This document shows, in pieces, positions 26,774 through 35,790 of a stretch of 64,000 nucleotides of DNA; position 1 is the stretch's first letter, and each line of letters opens with the position of its first letter. Below the pieces are notes generated by a model. The model worked only from the letters and a program-made list of their open reading frames with translations, had not been told where the DNA came from and did not search any database. Source of the DNA: Neobacillus sp. DY30 (lineage in GTDB: Bacteria; Bacillota; Bacilli; Bacillales; Cytobacillaceae); the NCBI RefSeq assembly GCF_030123065.1, contig NZ_CP126093.1:2360001-2424000 (forward strand). Direction: 5' to 3'. A program made the position numbers and the translations under genes.

Positions 26774-27658
26774 TTATCCTTTTACAGATCCTACTAACGC
26801 ACCTTTAACGAAGTATTTTTGCACAAATGGATAAGCAATTAACATTGGAACAGTAGCAATTACAATTACAGCCATTTTAATCGTTTGAGCAGGCGGTACG
26901 ACATCTACTGAGGATCCTTCGGCTTGCATACCACTAGAGACAATGACAATTTGTCGTAATAGTACTTGTATCGGCCACTTAGTAGAATCATTAATGTATA
27001 GAATGGCCGTCATATACGTATTCCAATAGGTGACTGCATAGAACAAAGAAATGGTAGCGATGGATGGTAATGCCAGCGGCAGCATGATTTTAACAAAGAC
27101 ACCAAAATCTGTGCAGCCGTCCATTTTAGCCGATTCTTCTAAACTATCAGGTAAGGCTTGGAAGAAGTTTCTCATAATAATTAAGTTGAACGCATTAATG
27201 GCAACAGGCAAGATTAATGACCAATAAGAATCAATTAAACCGACGGATTTTACAACTAAGAAGGTTGGAATCATACCGCCGCTGAACAGCATGGAGAAAA
27301 CAACAATAAAATTAATTGAATTTCTCCCCACTAGATATCTTCTGGATAAGCCGTACGCCATTAAAGCAGTTAGAACCATACTAACCAAAGTACCGATACC
27401 CGTTACTCCAATCGAAACAGCTAATGATTTAAAGAGGGTAGGGGTTGATAAAATATAGCGATAGGCATCCAAAGAAAAAGTACGTGGAAATAAGATAAAC
27501 TTTCTTGCTACCACTTCCTGGGTAGAGGCAAATGAACTTGCGATCACATTGACAAATGGAAGAAAACAGATAAGTGCAATCAAAATTAGAATGGTTCCAT
27601 TAATAATCGGAAAAACTAGACCTCCTTTTTTTCTTTTATTCTTTTGCGTTTTCTTCAT
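26774..27658 (-). CDS. ytcP: Carbohydrate ABC transporter permease, YtcP/LplC type
   Basis: 294 residues, six membrane segments, EAA loop ESAKMDGCTDFGVFVKIMLP near residue 180 and the typical C-terminus YFVKGALVGSVKG. GAGGAGG precedes the ATG. This family pairs with a YteP/LplB permease for import of pectin or rhamnogalacturonan oligosaccharides. Its partner permease and binding protein lie on the opposite strand from 27982, so the importer is split over two divergent transcripts. Confidence 0.87.
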   Translation of the reverse strand: MKKTQKNKRKKGGLVFPIINGTILILIALICFLPFVNVIASSFASTQEVVARKFILFPRTFSLDAYRYILSTPTLFKSLAVSIGVTGIGTLVSMVLTALMAYGLSRRYLVGRNSINFIVVFSMLFSGGMIPTFLVVKSVGLIDSYWSLILPVAINAFNLIIMRNFFQALPDSLEESAKMDGCTDFGVFVKIMLPLALPSIATISLFYAVTYWNTYMTAILYINDSTKWPIQVLLRQIVIVSSGMQAEGSSVDVVPPAQTIKMAVIVIATVPMLIAYPFVQKYFVKGALVGSVKG

Positions 27659-27774
27659 GTAAATCCTCCTCGCTTGAGTATAATAAGCCTTTATCTTTTA
27701 GTAAGATAATCCAACCTTATCATTCGATCTAAATTACGTATATAATCAATATCCCACTATTGATTCAATAGAAT

Positions 27775-27788
27775 AGAGAGCGCTTTCA
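27775..27788. promoter_or_regulatory. Candidate catabolite-response element (cre) in divergent permease promoter
   Basis: AGAGAGCGCTTTCA matches the CcpA consensus core and right half (AAGCGCTTTCA-like), with two deviations on the left. It lies in the 323-bp gap between ytcP (minus) and the yteP-like gene (plus), where it could repress both arms. A short inverted repeat (AATCAT/ATGATT) near 27895 is the only other structure seen in this gap. Confidence 0.55.
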
Positions 27789-27981
27789 CCAAGAAAAAGA
27801 TGCTCTGAAAAGAGATAATCATATCCCGTTGAAAACTATCATTATGGTGGATACAATGCTTAAAAACCTTGATACCAAAGGGGATTATAAGCGTAATCAT
27901 AAAATGATTATGTACGTAATTTTTCCATTTCAGTATGCTTAAAACAAGCAAGGAAAACAAATAGAAAAGAGGAGGAATGAA

Positions 27982-28959
27982 ATGGAAGGTGCTGTAAACC
28001 AAAATAATCAACCATTGCCCATTTTGACAGCGAGAGAGCTAAAGATTAAAAAAAGACAAAAAATCATTGCCGGATTAAAAACGAATAAGTTCTTATATTT
28101 TATGATCTTTCCTGGGTTACTTTATTTCATTATATTTAAGTACTTACCGATGGCTGGTCTCATTATTGCGTTTCAAGACTATCAGCCATTCTTAGGGATC
28201 TTAGGAAGTCCATGGGTTGGTCTCAAACATTTTATTCGTTTATTTACGGAACCTACTTTCTTCATGTTATTAAAGAATACGTTAATTTTGTTTGCTTTAA
28301 ATCTCGTAATCTTTTTTCCAATGCCAATTATCGTAGCTCTCATGCTGAATGAAGTGAAGAATAGATACTTTAAAGCTGGAATTCAAACCATTATCTATAT
28401 ACCTCACTTTATGTCTTGGGTAATTATTGTTTCCATCTCTTTTATCTTTTTAAATGTGGATGGCGGTATTATTAATGAATTCTTAGCTTCTATAGGAATG
28501 GAGAAAATCAGCTTCTTAACTTCACCGGATTGGACCAGGACCATTTACATCACACAAATCATTTGGAAAGAATTAGGGTGGTCAACAATCATTTATCTAG
28601 CTGCTATTACAGCAGTGGATACACAATTATATGAAGCAGCTGAAATGGATGGTGCTGGCCGTATTCGAAAAACTTGGCATGTAACCTTACCTGCTATTCG
28701 TCCAGTCATTATTACTCTATTAATCTTGAAGATTGGAAGCACCTTGGATTTAGGTTTTGAACATATGTACCTTTTACTGAACTCCTTAAACCGCAGTGTT
28801 GCAGAAATTTTTGATACTTATATCTATACAGCAGGTTTAAAAAATGGACAGTTGAGTTTCAGTACTGCTGTAGGTTTATTTAAAGGGCTTGTTGGATTGG
28901 TATTGGTCATCCTTGCGAATAAACTAGCAAAGAAATTTGGAGAAGATGGCGTGTATTAA
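27982..28959 (+). CDS. yteP: Carbohydrate ABC transporter permease, YteP/LplB type
   Basis: 325 residues. An N-terminal basic cytoplasmic stretch (~1-35) precedes six membrane segments, with the EAA loop YEAAEMDGAGRIRKTWHVTL near residue 215. AGAGGAGG precedes the ATG. It is the partner of the divergent YtcP-type permease. In B. subtilis the YteP/YtcP/YtcQ system with ATPase MsmX imports pectin-derived oligosaccharides; no ATPase gene is present here either. Confidence 0.87.
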   Translation: MEGAVNQNNQPLPILTARELKIKKRQKIIAGLKTNKFLYFMIFPGLLYFIIFKYLPMAGLIIAFQDYQPFLGILGSPWVGLKHFIRLFTEPTFFMLLKNTLILFALNLVIFFPMPIIVALMLNEVKNRYFKAGIQTIIYIPHFMSWVIIVSISFIFLNVDGGIINEFLASIGMEKISFLTSPDWTRTIYITQIIWKELGWSTIIYLAAITAVDTQLYEAAEMDGAGRIRKTWHVTLPAIRPVIITLLILKIGSTLDLGFEHMYLLLNSLNRSVAEIFDTYIYTAGLKNGQLSFSTAVGLFKGLVGLVLVILANKLAKKFGEDGVY

Positions 28960-28980
28960 AGAGGAGAAGGAGGGGATATC

Positions 28981-29664
28981 ATGCTGAAATCAGTGGAAAG
29001 GTTAAACCATGTATTAACGATCATCCTTAACTTGGTATACGTAAATTTTTTATGGATACTCTTTACCATTTTGGGAGTAGGTATCTTCGGTATTGGCCCC
29101 TCCACTTATGCATTGGTTAGTATTTGCAGGCAATGGATTCGTGGCCAAAGCCTGCCCGTTTTCAAGACCTACTGGAAGTATTACAAAGAGAGTTTTATAG
29201 AATCTGTCATCATTAGTTGGCTTTATCTAATAGGCGGGATTGTTTTAATCGTTGATTTAATGCATGTATCTAATTGGTACATTAGAGTTGCATTATTTTT
29301 GATAAGTTTTGTCTATTTATTATCACTCATTTATATCTTTCCGATTATGGCTCATTATAATTGGAAGGGAATTCTCATTAAAATCAAGATGTCCCTATTA
29401 TTTGGTTTTTCCTGCCTGCAGTACTCACTCGTTTTATTTTTAGTAACGAGTGTAATTTATTGGGCAGCAGCCAACTTTTTTCCAGGGGTTTTAACCTTTT
29501 TAGGTATTAGTTTCTTATTCTATTTGATTACTTGGACAGTTAATCAAGTGTTTACAAGAATGGAAACGATGGATGCCGAAGAGCTAGAAGATAAATATAT
29601 TCACCAAAATGCAAAGGAGAATTGGGATGAAAAAACAAAAAGTATCAAAGTTAGCCAGTGTTAG
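28981..29664 (+). CDS. DUF624 (YesL family) membrane protein
   Basis: 227 residues with about five membrane segments, matching the YesL/YteU family that accompanies LplABC/YteP-type importers in Bacillus. No enzymatic motif is visible and its role is unknown; an accessory to the transporter is inferred from constant association. The 3' end overlaps the binding-protein gene by 38 bp. Confidence 0.8.
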   Translation: MLKSVERLNHVLTIILNLVYVNFLWILFTILGVGIFGIGPSTYALVSICRQWIRGQSLPVFKTYWKYYKESFIESVIISWLYLIGGIVLIVDLMHVSNWYIRVALFLISFVYLLSLIYIFPIMAHYNWKGILIKIKMSLLFGFSCLQYSLVLFLVTSVIYWAAANFFPGVLTFLGISFLFYLITWTVNQVFTRMETMDAEELEDKYIHQNAKENWDEKTKSIKVSQC

Positions 29665-31138
29665 TTTAGCAGGTGCGCTTTTATTAGCGGGGTGCAACAG
29701 TACAGCCTCTAACGAAAAGGAATCAACAAAGGAAGTTGACAAAAACAGTACTGCCGAAATTACTTGGCTAAATATTTTGCATACAGCTTCACCGCCGACA
29801 GATACAGTATTAGACCAAATCGAGAAAAAAACAAATACAGAAATTAAATTCTCTTGGATCCCGGATGCCTCAAAAGAGGAACGTCTAAATACAGCATTAG
29901 CTTCAGATTCATTAGCAGATATTGTTACTTTAACCATTTTGGAGAATTCTTCTGTTCGTAATGCCTTGAAATCAGGGATGTTCTGGAATGTCGAAGATTA
30001 TCTAGATGAGTTCCCTAACTTAAAAGCGATTACAAAAGACATACGTGTCTCAGCCTCAATTGAAGGTAAACTATACGGCATTCCGTTTCAAAAAGATTTA
30101 GCGCGAAATGGTGTCGTTATTCGGAAAGATTGGTTAGATAAAGTAGGTTTGGCTGTTCCAAAAACAACAGAAGAATTAATGGAAGTAGCGAAAGCGTTTA
30201 CAGAAAAAGATCCGGATGGCAATGGAAAAAATGATACGACGGGATTTATGGATCGTAGTGATTTAATCTACGGTGCTTTCAAAACTTTAGGTTCATACCA
30301 CGGGACACCAAATAATTGGCAGGTGGATAAAAAGGGCAACTTTACAGCTGAGTTTGAAACAGATGGCTATATTCAAACAATGGACTACATGAAAGAGTTA
30401 TATCAAAACGGCTGGATCAACAAGGACTTTGCTGTAACAGCCAAAACAGATCAACAGCAAAACTTTGCTCAAGGCAAGGCTGGTATTTATGTAGGGGCCT
30501 TATTCGATGCTAAAAATCTCCAAACAATGGCAGCAGGTATCCAAGACAATATGGAACTTGCTTTAGTCAATGATATGACATCTGAATCATATACTGAACG
30601 AGCCATTTGGTCTGCAGGTAATGGTATTGGCGGACTACTCGCATTCCCTCGTTCAGAAGTAAAGGATGAAGCAGAATTAAAACGTCTTCTGCAATTTGTA
30701 AATGATTTAATCGATCCTGAAACCTATACGTTAATGACCTACGGTATTGAAGGAACCCATTATAAACTCAATGATGATGGTGCATATGAAATTATTAACC
30801 AAGATTTATGGCAGCAAGAAGTTCAGCCGTTTGCAGCTTCACGTCCAAAAGAAAGCGGTTATGGTCTAAAGGATCCTAACCCAATTAAAGCACTAGCAGA
30901 TGAAATGATTGCTGAAAACGCAGAATATGCTGTCTTTAACCCTGCCGTTCCTTTAGAGTCGCCAACATTCACTACACAAGGTTCGGAGTTACAAAAGATT
31001 ATTACGGACGCTACTTATCAATACATTTTAGGTGAAATCTCTCTCGATGATTTTAAGAAAGCGGTTAAAAACTGGAATGATCAAGGCGGAAAAACAATAA
31101 AAGAGGAATACAAAGCGGCGTATAACGAGGCAAAATAA
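29627..31138 (+). CDS. Extracellular oligosaccharide-binding lipoprotein (YtcQ/LplA type)
   Basis: 503 residues from ATG 29627, eight bases after AAAGGAG; an in-frame ATG 18 bases upstream precedes that site. The signal peptide ends in lipobox LLAGC, then a Ser/Thr/Glu linker and a large type I binding-protein fold like LplA/YtcQ. It contains a Ca-binding-like DPDGNGKNDT loop near residue 205, common in this family. It captures pectin oligomers for the YteP/YtcP permease. Starts inside the DUF624 gene, so translation is probably coupled. Confidence 0.87.
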   Translation: MKKQKVSKLASVSLAGALLLAGCNSTASNEKESTKEVDKNSTAEITWLNILHTASPPTDTVLDQIEKKTNTEIKFSWIPDASKEERLNTALASDSLADIVTLTILENSSVRNALKSGMFWNVEDYLDEFPNLKAITKDIRVSASIEGKLYGIPFQKDLARNGVVIRKDWLDKVGLAVPKTTEELMEVAKAFTEKDPDGNGKNDTTGFMDRSDLIYGAFKTLGSYHGTPNNWQVDKKGNFTAEFETDGYIQTMDYMKELYQNGWINKDFAVTAKTDQQQNFAQGKAGIYVGALFDAKNLQTMAAGIQDNMELALVNDMTSESYTERAIWSAGNGIGGLLAFPRSEVKDEAELKRLLQFVNDLIDPETYTLMTYGIEGTHYKLNDDGAYEIINQDLWQQEVQPFAASRPKESGYGLKDPNPIKALADEMIAENAEYAVFNPAVPLESPTFTTQGSELQKIITDATYQYILGEISLDDFKKAVKNWNDQGGKTIKEEYKAAYNEAK

Positions 31139-31145
31139 TCACCAG

Positions 31146-31188
31146 TGGAGGTCTTTTTATTGAACTTTGTTCAATAGGAATACCTCCA
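31146..31188 (+). terminator. Extended hairpin after the binding-protein gene
   Basis: TGGAGGT (31146-31152) pairs with ACCTCCA (31182-31188), and inside it ATTGAAC pairs with GTTCAAT across TTT. There is no long T-run, so it may be a weak terminator or a 3'-end stabiliser limiting read-through to the hydrolase genes. Confidence 0.55.
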
Positions 31189-31217
31189 TTCTACATCCTG
31201 CCAAATCTCTTTTGCCA

Positions 31218-31480
31218 TAACCCAAAAGCAATCTTTGGTTACCACTAAACCAAGAATTTGCATTAGCGGTAATCAAAGCAACTCTTTGGTTACCACAAAG
31301 CCAGCAATTTCACTTCTGTGGTAACCAAAGCAACTCTTTAGTTACCACAAAGCCAGCAATTTCACTTATGCGGTAACCAAAACCACTCTTTGGTTACCAC
31401 TAAGCCAGAGATTTCACTTTAGCGGTAACCAAAACCACTCGTTGGTTACCACTAAGCAAGAAATTTTGCTTTAGCACAAA
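31218..31480. repeat. Tandem array of five 51-52-bp hairpin-forming units
   Basis: The motif GGTTACCAC recurs at 31237, 31288, 31340, 31392 and 31444, spacing 51-52 bp. GGTAACCAAAG and CTTTGGTTACC form an 11-bp inverted pair with a 5-nt loop, separated by a 25-nt linker containing AGCCAGCAATTTCACTT. First and last units are partial. It fills the gap between the binding protein and the GH105 gene. Confidence 0.9.
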
Positions 31481-31512
31481 ATAATAGAAAAGAGAATAGG
31501 AGAGTGATCGTG

Positions 31513-32628
31513 ATGAAGTGGTCCGTTAAAACAGCAAACTCGATTATGGAAAGGCTGCCTCGTTTATATGAAGACAAAGGATATAAAGGTAAGTGGTCTT
31601 ATGATTATGGCGTGATATTTAAAGGGTTTGAAAGAGTTTGGAGGCAAACAGGAGAAGCGAAATATTTTAATTATATCAAAGAAAACATGGATTACTTTAT
31701 CCAAGAAGATGGATCCATTAAAGGGTATCATCTAGATGAATATAATATCGATCATATCAATAATGGAAAAATGTTATTTGTCCTATACAAAGAAACTGGA
31801 GAAGAAAAGTATAAAAAAGCTGCTGAATTATTGCGCAGTCAGCTCGAAACACACCCTAGAACATCGGAAGGTGCATTTTGGCATAAACAAATTTATCCCT
31901 ATCAAATTTGGCTGGATGGTTTGTACATGGGCTCACCTTTTTATGCAGAGTATCAAACAACCTTTGCTAATGGTGAAGGGTTAGAAGATATCATTCGTCA
32001 GTTTAACATTAGTTATCAACATTTACTAGATGAAAAGACTGGGCTTTTATATCATGCCTGGGATGAGAAAAAGGTGCAGCCGTGGGCCAATAAAGAAACT
32101 GGATTGTCTGAGAACTTCTGGGGTCGCTCGATGGGCTGGTATTTATTAGCGTTAGTCGATACGTTAGAAATCTTGCCAGAAGATACTCCGGATCGGGACT
32201 ATCTTGTACAGATAACAGAGAAAACATTGAAGGCTCTTGTAAACTACCAAGATGAATCGAGTGGTGTCTGGTATCAAGTACCAGATAAGGGACATGAAAA
32301 GGGGAATTACTTAGAAGCCTCGTGCAGCAGCATGTTTGTATGTGCAATAGCAAAAGGGATTCGCCTGGGTGTACTTGATCGAAATGTATGGGAAAACCAA
32401 TTAAGAAAATCGCATCAAGGATTATTGGACGAATTTGTCTTGCTAACAAAAGAGGGCTGGGTGAATTTAAATAAGAATTGTCAGGTTGCTGGTTTAGGAG
32501 GACATGACAAACGTGATGGTACCTATACGTATTACATTAGTGAGCCAATTATATGTAATGACCAAAAAGGGCTCGGTGCGTTTTTACAAGCTTTAGCTGA
32601 ATTTGAAGAAGTAATGAATAAGGAGTAA
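31513..32628 (+). CDS. GH105 unsaturated rhamnogalacturonyl/galacturonyl hydrolase
   Basis: 371 residues from ATG 31513, ten bases after AGGAG; GTG codons at 31504 and 31510 are alternatives. An (alpha/alpha)6-barrel enzyme like B. subtilis YteR/YesR. YQIWLDGLYMG carries the catalytic Asp (about residue 135) and NFWGRSMGWYLLAL is a family signature. No signal peptide: it removes the unsaturated uronate from the non-reducing end of lyase products in the cytoplasm. Four bases separate it from the GH28 gene. Confidence 0.9.
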   Translation: MKWSVKTANSIMERLPRLYEDKGYKGKWSYDYGVIFKGFERVWRQTGEAKYFNYIKENMDYFIQEDGSIKGYHLDEYNIDHINNGKMLFVLYKETGEEKYKKAAELLRSQLETHPRTSEGAFWHKQIYPYQIWLDGLYMGSPFYAEYQTTFANGEGLEDIIRQFNISYQHLLDEKTGLLYHAWDEKKVQPWANKETGLSENFWGRSMGWYLLALVDTLEILPEDTPDRDYLVQITEKTLKALVNYQDESSGVWYQVPDKGHEKGNYLEASCSSMFVCAIAKGIRLGVLDRNVWENQLRKSHQGLLDEFVLLTKEGWVNLNKNCQVAGLGGHDKRDGTYTYYISEPIICNDQKGLGAFLQALAEFEEVMNKE

Positions 32629-32632
32629 ATAT

Positions 32633-33967
32633 ATGACCACTTACGATATTACCGAATTCGGTGCAAGAAACGATGGAATTTTATGTACACAATCTATCCA
32701 GAAGGCCATTGATGAAGCCTCTGAAAACGGCGGCGGGCAAATCTTGATTCCATCAGGTGTCTTTTTTACAGGGGCATTATTTTTAAAAAATAATATTGAA
32801 TTGCATCTTTCTGCAGGGGCCATTTTAAAATTTTCGGATGAACAAAAGGACTATCCGGTGGTCGTTTCTCGTTGGGAAGGTGTTGTGCGAGAGGTATATG
32901 CGTCTTGTATCTATTCAGAAGATGCAAAAAATATTGCTATTACGGGTTTTGGCACCATTGATGGCAATGGGGAGAAATGGTGGCATATTTTTCGAAATGA
33001 GCGAGAAAAGCTGGCTTATCCGCGTCCGAAATTGATTAGTTTTGACGGATGTGAGCATATCACCATACGAGATGTAACCTTAATCAATTCACCAAGCTGG
33101 ACCGTGAATCCGATTCGTTGCCACGATGTAACAGTCGATAATCTATCTATTATCAATCCATCAGACTCACCCAATACGGATGGGATTGACCCGGAATCTT
33201 GTAAAAACGTAAGAATCAGCAACTGTCACATTGATGTAGGAGATGATTGTATCGCAATTAAAGCGGGTACGGAAGATACTGCAGATAGAGTATCTTGTGA
33301 GAACATTACCATTACAAACTGTACAATGGTTCATGGCCATGGGGCAGTGGTATTTGGCAGTGAAATGAGTGGTGATATCCGGAATGTTACCATTAGTAAC
33401 TGTACCTTCCAGGATACGGACCGGGGAATTCGCTTTAAATCACGGCGTGGACGTGGAGGAGTCGTGGAAGATATTCGTGTCGACAATATTGTTATGGAAC
33501 GGGTAATGTGCCCATTTATTCTGAACTTATACTACTTCTGTGGACCAAAAGGAAAGGATAAATATGTCTGGGATAAAAACCCCTATCCAATAACAGAAGA
33601 AACACCGATGTTCAGACGAATCCATTTTGCTAATATTACCGCTCGAAATGTTCATGCCTCCGCTGGTTTTATCTATGGCTTAGCAGAGCAATACGTTTCC
33701 GAGATAACATTTAATAACATTGATATTTCTATGGCAGAAAATGCAATTCCCGGGAAACCTGCGATGATGGCAGGAATAGAGGATATGAATAATCGAGGTT
33801 TTTATGTAGGATTCTCCAAAGACATCCTATTTAATCGCGTAACCATCGAAAATCATGAGGGTCCAGCTTTCCATGTTGAATATAGTGAGGAAGTAGAGAT
33901 TACCCACTGCAAATCAAAGAATACAAAAGCTGAAGAAGTACTCCTTAAGGAAGTAGGGGTAGTGTGA
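32633..33967 (+). CDS. GH28 polygalacturonase, intracellular
   Basis: 444 residues, right-handed parallel beta-helix. GH28 catalytic set: Asp183 in NTDGID, Asp204-Asp205 in GDDC, His236 in GHG, and Arg267/Lys269 in RFK. No signal peptide, so it acts as an exo-enzyme on imported galacturonate oligomers, releasing galacturonate for UxaC. A rhamnogalacturonan-specific GH28 cannot be excluded. The start follows AAGGAG; the stop overlaps the next GTG start. Confidence 0.92.
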   Translation: MTTYDITEFGARNDGILCTQSIQKAIDEASENGGGQILIPSGVFFTGALFLKNNIELHLSAGAILKFSDEQKDYPVVVSRWEGVVREVYASCIYSEDAKNIAITGFGTIDGNGEKWWHIFRNEREKLAYPRPKLISFDGCEHITIRDVTLINSPSWTVNPIRCHDVTVDNLSIINPSDSPNTDGIDPESCKNVRISNCHIDVGDDCIAIKAGTEDTADRVSCENITITNCTMVHGHGAVVFGSEMSGDIRNVTISNCTFQDTDRGIRFKSRRGRGGVVEDIRVDNIVMERVMCPFILNLYYFCGPKGKDKYVWDKNPYPITEETPMFRRIHFANITARNVHASAGFIYGLAEQYVSEITFNNIDISMAENAIPGKPAMMAGIEDMNNRGFYVGFSKDILFNRVTIENHEGPAFHVEYSEEVEITHCKSKNTKAEEVLLKEVGVV

Positions 33968-34863
33968 GTGAAAACAGGCGCAGTCAACTGATTAATTTGT
34001 TAGGAGAACGCCCACAATCGGAAAACCCATCTCCACAATTAATTAGTATAGAGAAGAGACAGGGGTTTGTTTTAGAAAGTTTAATGCTGCATTTAAATGA
34101 CATTGAAACGGTCCCGGCATATTTTGCTAAACCATTGAATGCTGTTGAACCATTACCAACGGTCATCTTTAATCATTCACATGGCGGCAATTTTGACCAA
34201 GGGAAAGAGGAACTCTTATCCAGCAGCTCTTATTTGCAAAACCCTTCCTTCCTTGAAGAGATAATCGAACTTGGGTTTGCTGTTTGTTCAATAGATATGT
34301 GGGGCTTTAATCAACGCAAAGGCAAACAAGAAAGTGAATTGGTAAAAGAAATGCTGTTAGATGGCCAGACTCTGTGGGGGATGCGGTTATTCGATAACAT
34401 GGCCTTGTTAGATTATCTGGAAACGCGGTCAGATGTCGATCACACCAGAATAGCCACAATTGGAATGTCAATGGGTGGATTAATGAGCTGGTGGCTGGCA
34501 GCTCTGGATGAGCGTATTAAGGTCACGGTCGACATCGCAGCACAAGTGGATATCGAGATATTAAAACAGAAACGTGGTTTGGATCATCATGGATTCTACT
34601 ACTATGTTCCTGGATTTCTAAAACATTTTACGACATTAGCCGTTCAAGAAATGATTGCCCCAAGGCCACGTCTCAGCATGATCGGTAAGGATGATCGAAT
34701 GTGTCCGATAGAAGGCGCAGAATTTTTAAATGAACAATTGAAAATTATATATGAACAACAATGTGTTTCTGAAAATTGGGAGGGCAGAATTCTCACAGGG
34801 GGACATCAGGAAACAAAGGAAATGAGAGCATTATGGAAAACATTCATAAAGAAACACCTTTAA
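33964..34863 (+). CDS. Alpha/beta hydrolase, probable pectin-oligomer esterase
   Basis: 299 residues starting at GTG 33964, which overlaps the GH28 stop (GTGA). The nucleophile elbow GMSMGG (GxSxG) sits near residue 168 and HSHGG near 62 is a candidate oxyanion region; GKDDRMC offers the acid and GGHQET the His. Related to acetyl-xylan-esterase/dienelactone-hydrolase-like enzymes. No signal peptide. Its position between polygalacturonase and pectinesterase suggests removal of acetyl or other ester groups from imported oligomers; the exact ester is unknown. Confidence 0.8.
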   Translation: MSENRRSQLINLLGERPQSENPSPQLISIEKRQGFVLESLMLHLNDIETVPAYFAKPLNAVEPLPTVIFNHSHGGNFDQGKEELLSSSSYLQNPSFLEEIIELGFAVCSIDMWGFNQRKGKQESELVKEMLLDGQTLWGMRLFDNMALLDYLETRSDVDHTRIATIGMSMGGLMSWWLAALDERIKVTVDIAAQVDIEILKQKRGLDHHGFYYYVPGFLKHFTTLAVQEMIAPRPRLSMIGKDDRMCPIEGAEFLNEQLKIIYEQQCVSENWEGRILTGGHQETKEMRALWKTFIKKHL

Positions 34864-35771
34864 ATTTTCTAAAAAGTCTAGTTGTGGGAAAAAATGAATT
34901 CTGTGATTTTTCTAGTATTCAAGAGGCGCTAGATAGTTGTCGTGACGTAAATGGACCGATAAAAATAACGGTTTTAAGTGGATTGTATTATGAAAATATT
35001 ACCTTATATCAATCTAACATTACATTGATAGGAATAGGTATTGTTAGGATTATCGGAAGACGATACGCACTACAAAAAGATGAGCAGCTGAGGGAAATAG
35101 GTACCTTTCAGACCGCGACTCTGTTTATTAATGGTGAAAATATTCGTTTTGAGAATATCGAGATTAGTAATGTTGCAGGACCGGGTGAAAAGGTGGGCCA
35201 GGCGATTGCTTTATATAGTGAAGGAAACAACGTAACCTTTAAAAATTGTTCTTTTAGAGGACAGCAAGACACCATTTGTCTGGGGCCGCTGCCAGAAACG
35301 CAAAAAAATGGCCAGCCTTTTTCTACTCCTGAAATTAGAACTATTTTTATAGAAAACACTAGTTATTTTTTTAATTGCTATATTGAAGGCACGATTGATT
35401 TTATTTTTGGGGGTGGGGAAGCAGTATTTGAAGACTGTGAAATTAAGTCATTGAAAAGGCCAAACAACAAAGATGGTTATGTTACTGCTGCTTCCACTTC
35501 TAAAAATAAAAAAGGTTTTTATTTTAATCGATGTTTTATTACTGCAGATGCAGATGTTAAAAATGTCTTTTTAGGAAGACCATGGCGCCCCTATGCAAAA
35601 ACTACTTTTGCTAAATGTATGATTGGTTCACATATACATCCCAATCGATGGGATGATTGGGGAAATAAAGCGAATAGAATAACGGTTACTTATAAGGAAA
35701 TCAACAATCGATATAGAGATCAAGGGAAAAGGAACAAATTAGATTGGATTGATTTCATACAACTAGATTAA
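34833..35771 (+). CDS. CE8 pectinesterase, apparently cytoplasmic
   Basis: 312 residues from ATG 34833, overlapping the esterase gene by 31 bp; an earlier in-frame ATG (34776) would lie deeper inside that gene. CE8 signatures: GQQDTI, GTIDFIFGGGEAVFE with catalytic Asp, and FLGRPWRP with the substrate-binding Arg. It demethylates galacturonate oligomers, releasing methanol. Most CE8 enzymes are secreted; this one has no signal peptide, which fits processing after import. The ribosome-binding site is weak (GAGAG), so coupling to the upstream gene is likely. Confidence 0.88.
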   Translation: MENIHKETPLNFLKSLVVGKNEFCDFSSIQEALDSCRDVNGPIKITVLSGLYYENITLYQSNITLIGIGIVRIIGRRYALQKDEQLREIGTFQTATLFINGENIRFENIEISNVAGPGEKVGQAIALYSEGNNVTFKNCSFRGQQDTICLGPLPETQKNGQPFSTPEIRTIFIENTSYFFNCYIEGTIDFIFGGGEAVFEDCEIKSLKRPNNKDGYVTAASTSKNKKGFYFNRCFITADADVKNVFLGRPWRPYAKTTFAKCMIGSHIHPNRWDDWGNKANRITVTYKEINNRYRDQGKRNKLDWIDFIQLD

Positions 35772-35790
35772 TAGGAAAGGAACATGGAGA

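Noticed and set aside
27757..28011. An 84-codon hydrophobic frame on the minus strand in the divergent permease gap
   Set aside because: It overlaps the start of the yteP-like gene in antisense, covers the cre-like site, and its AT-rich codons give hydrophobic residues by chance.
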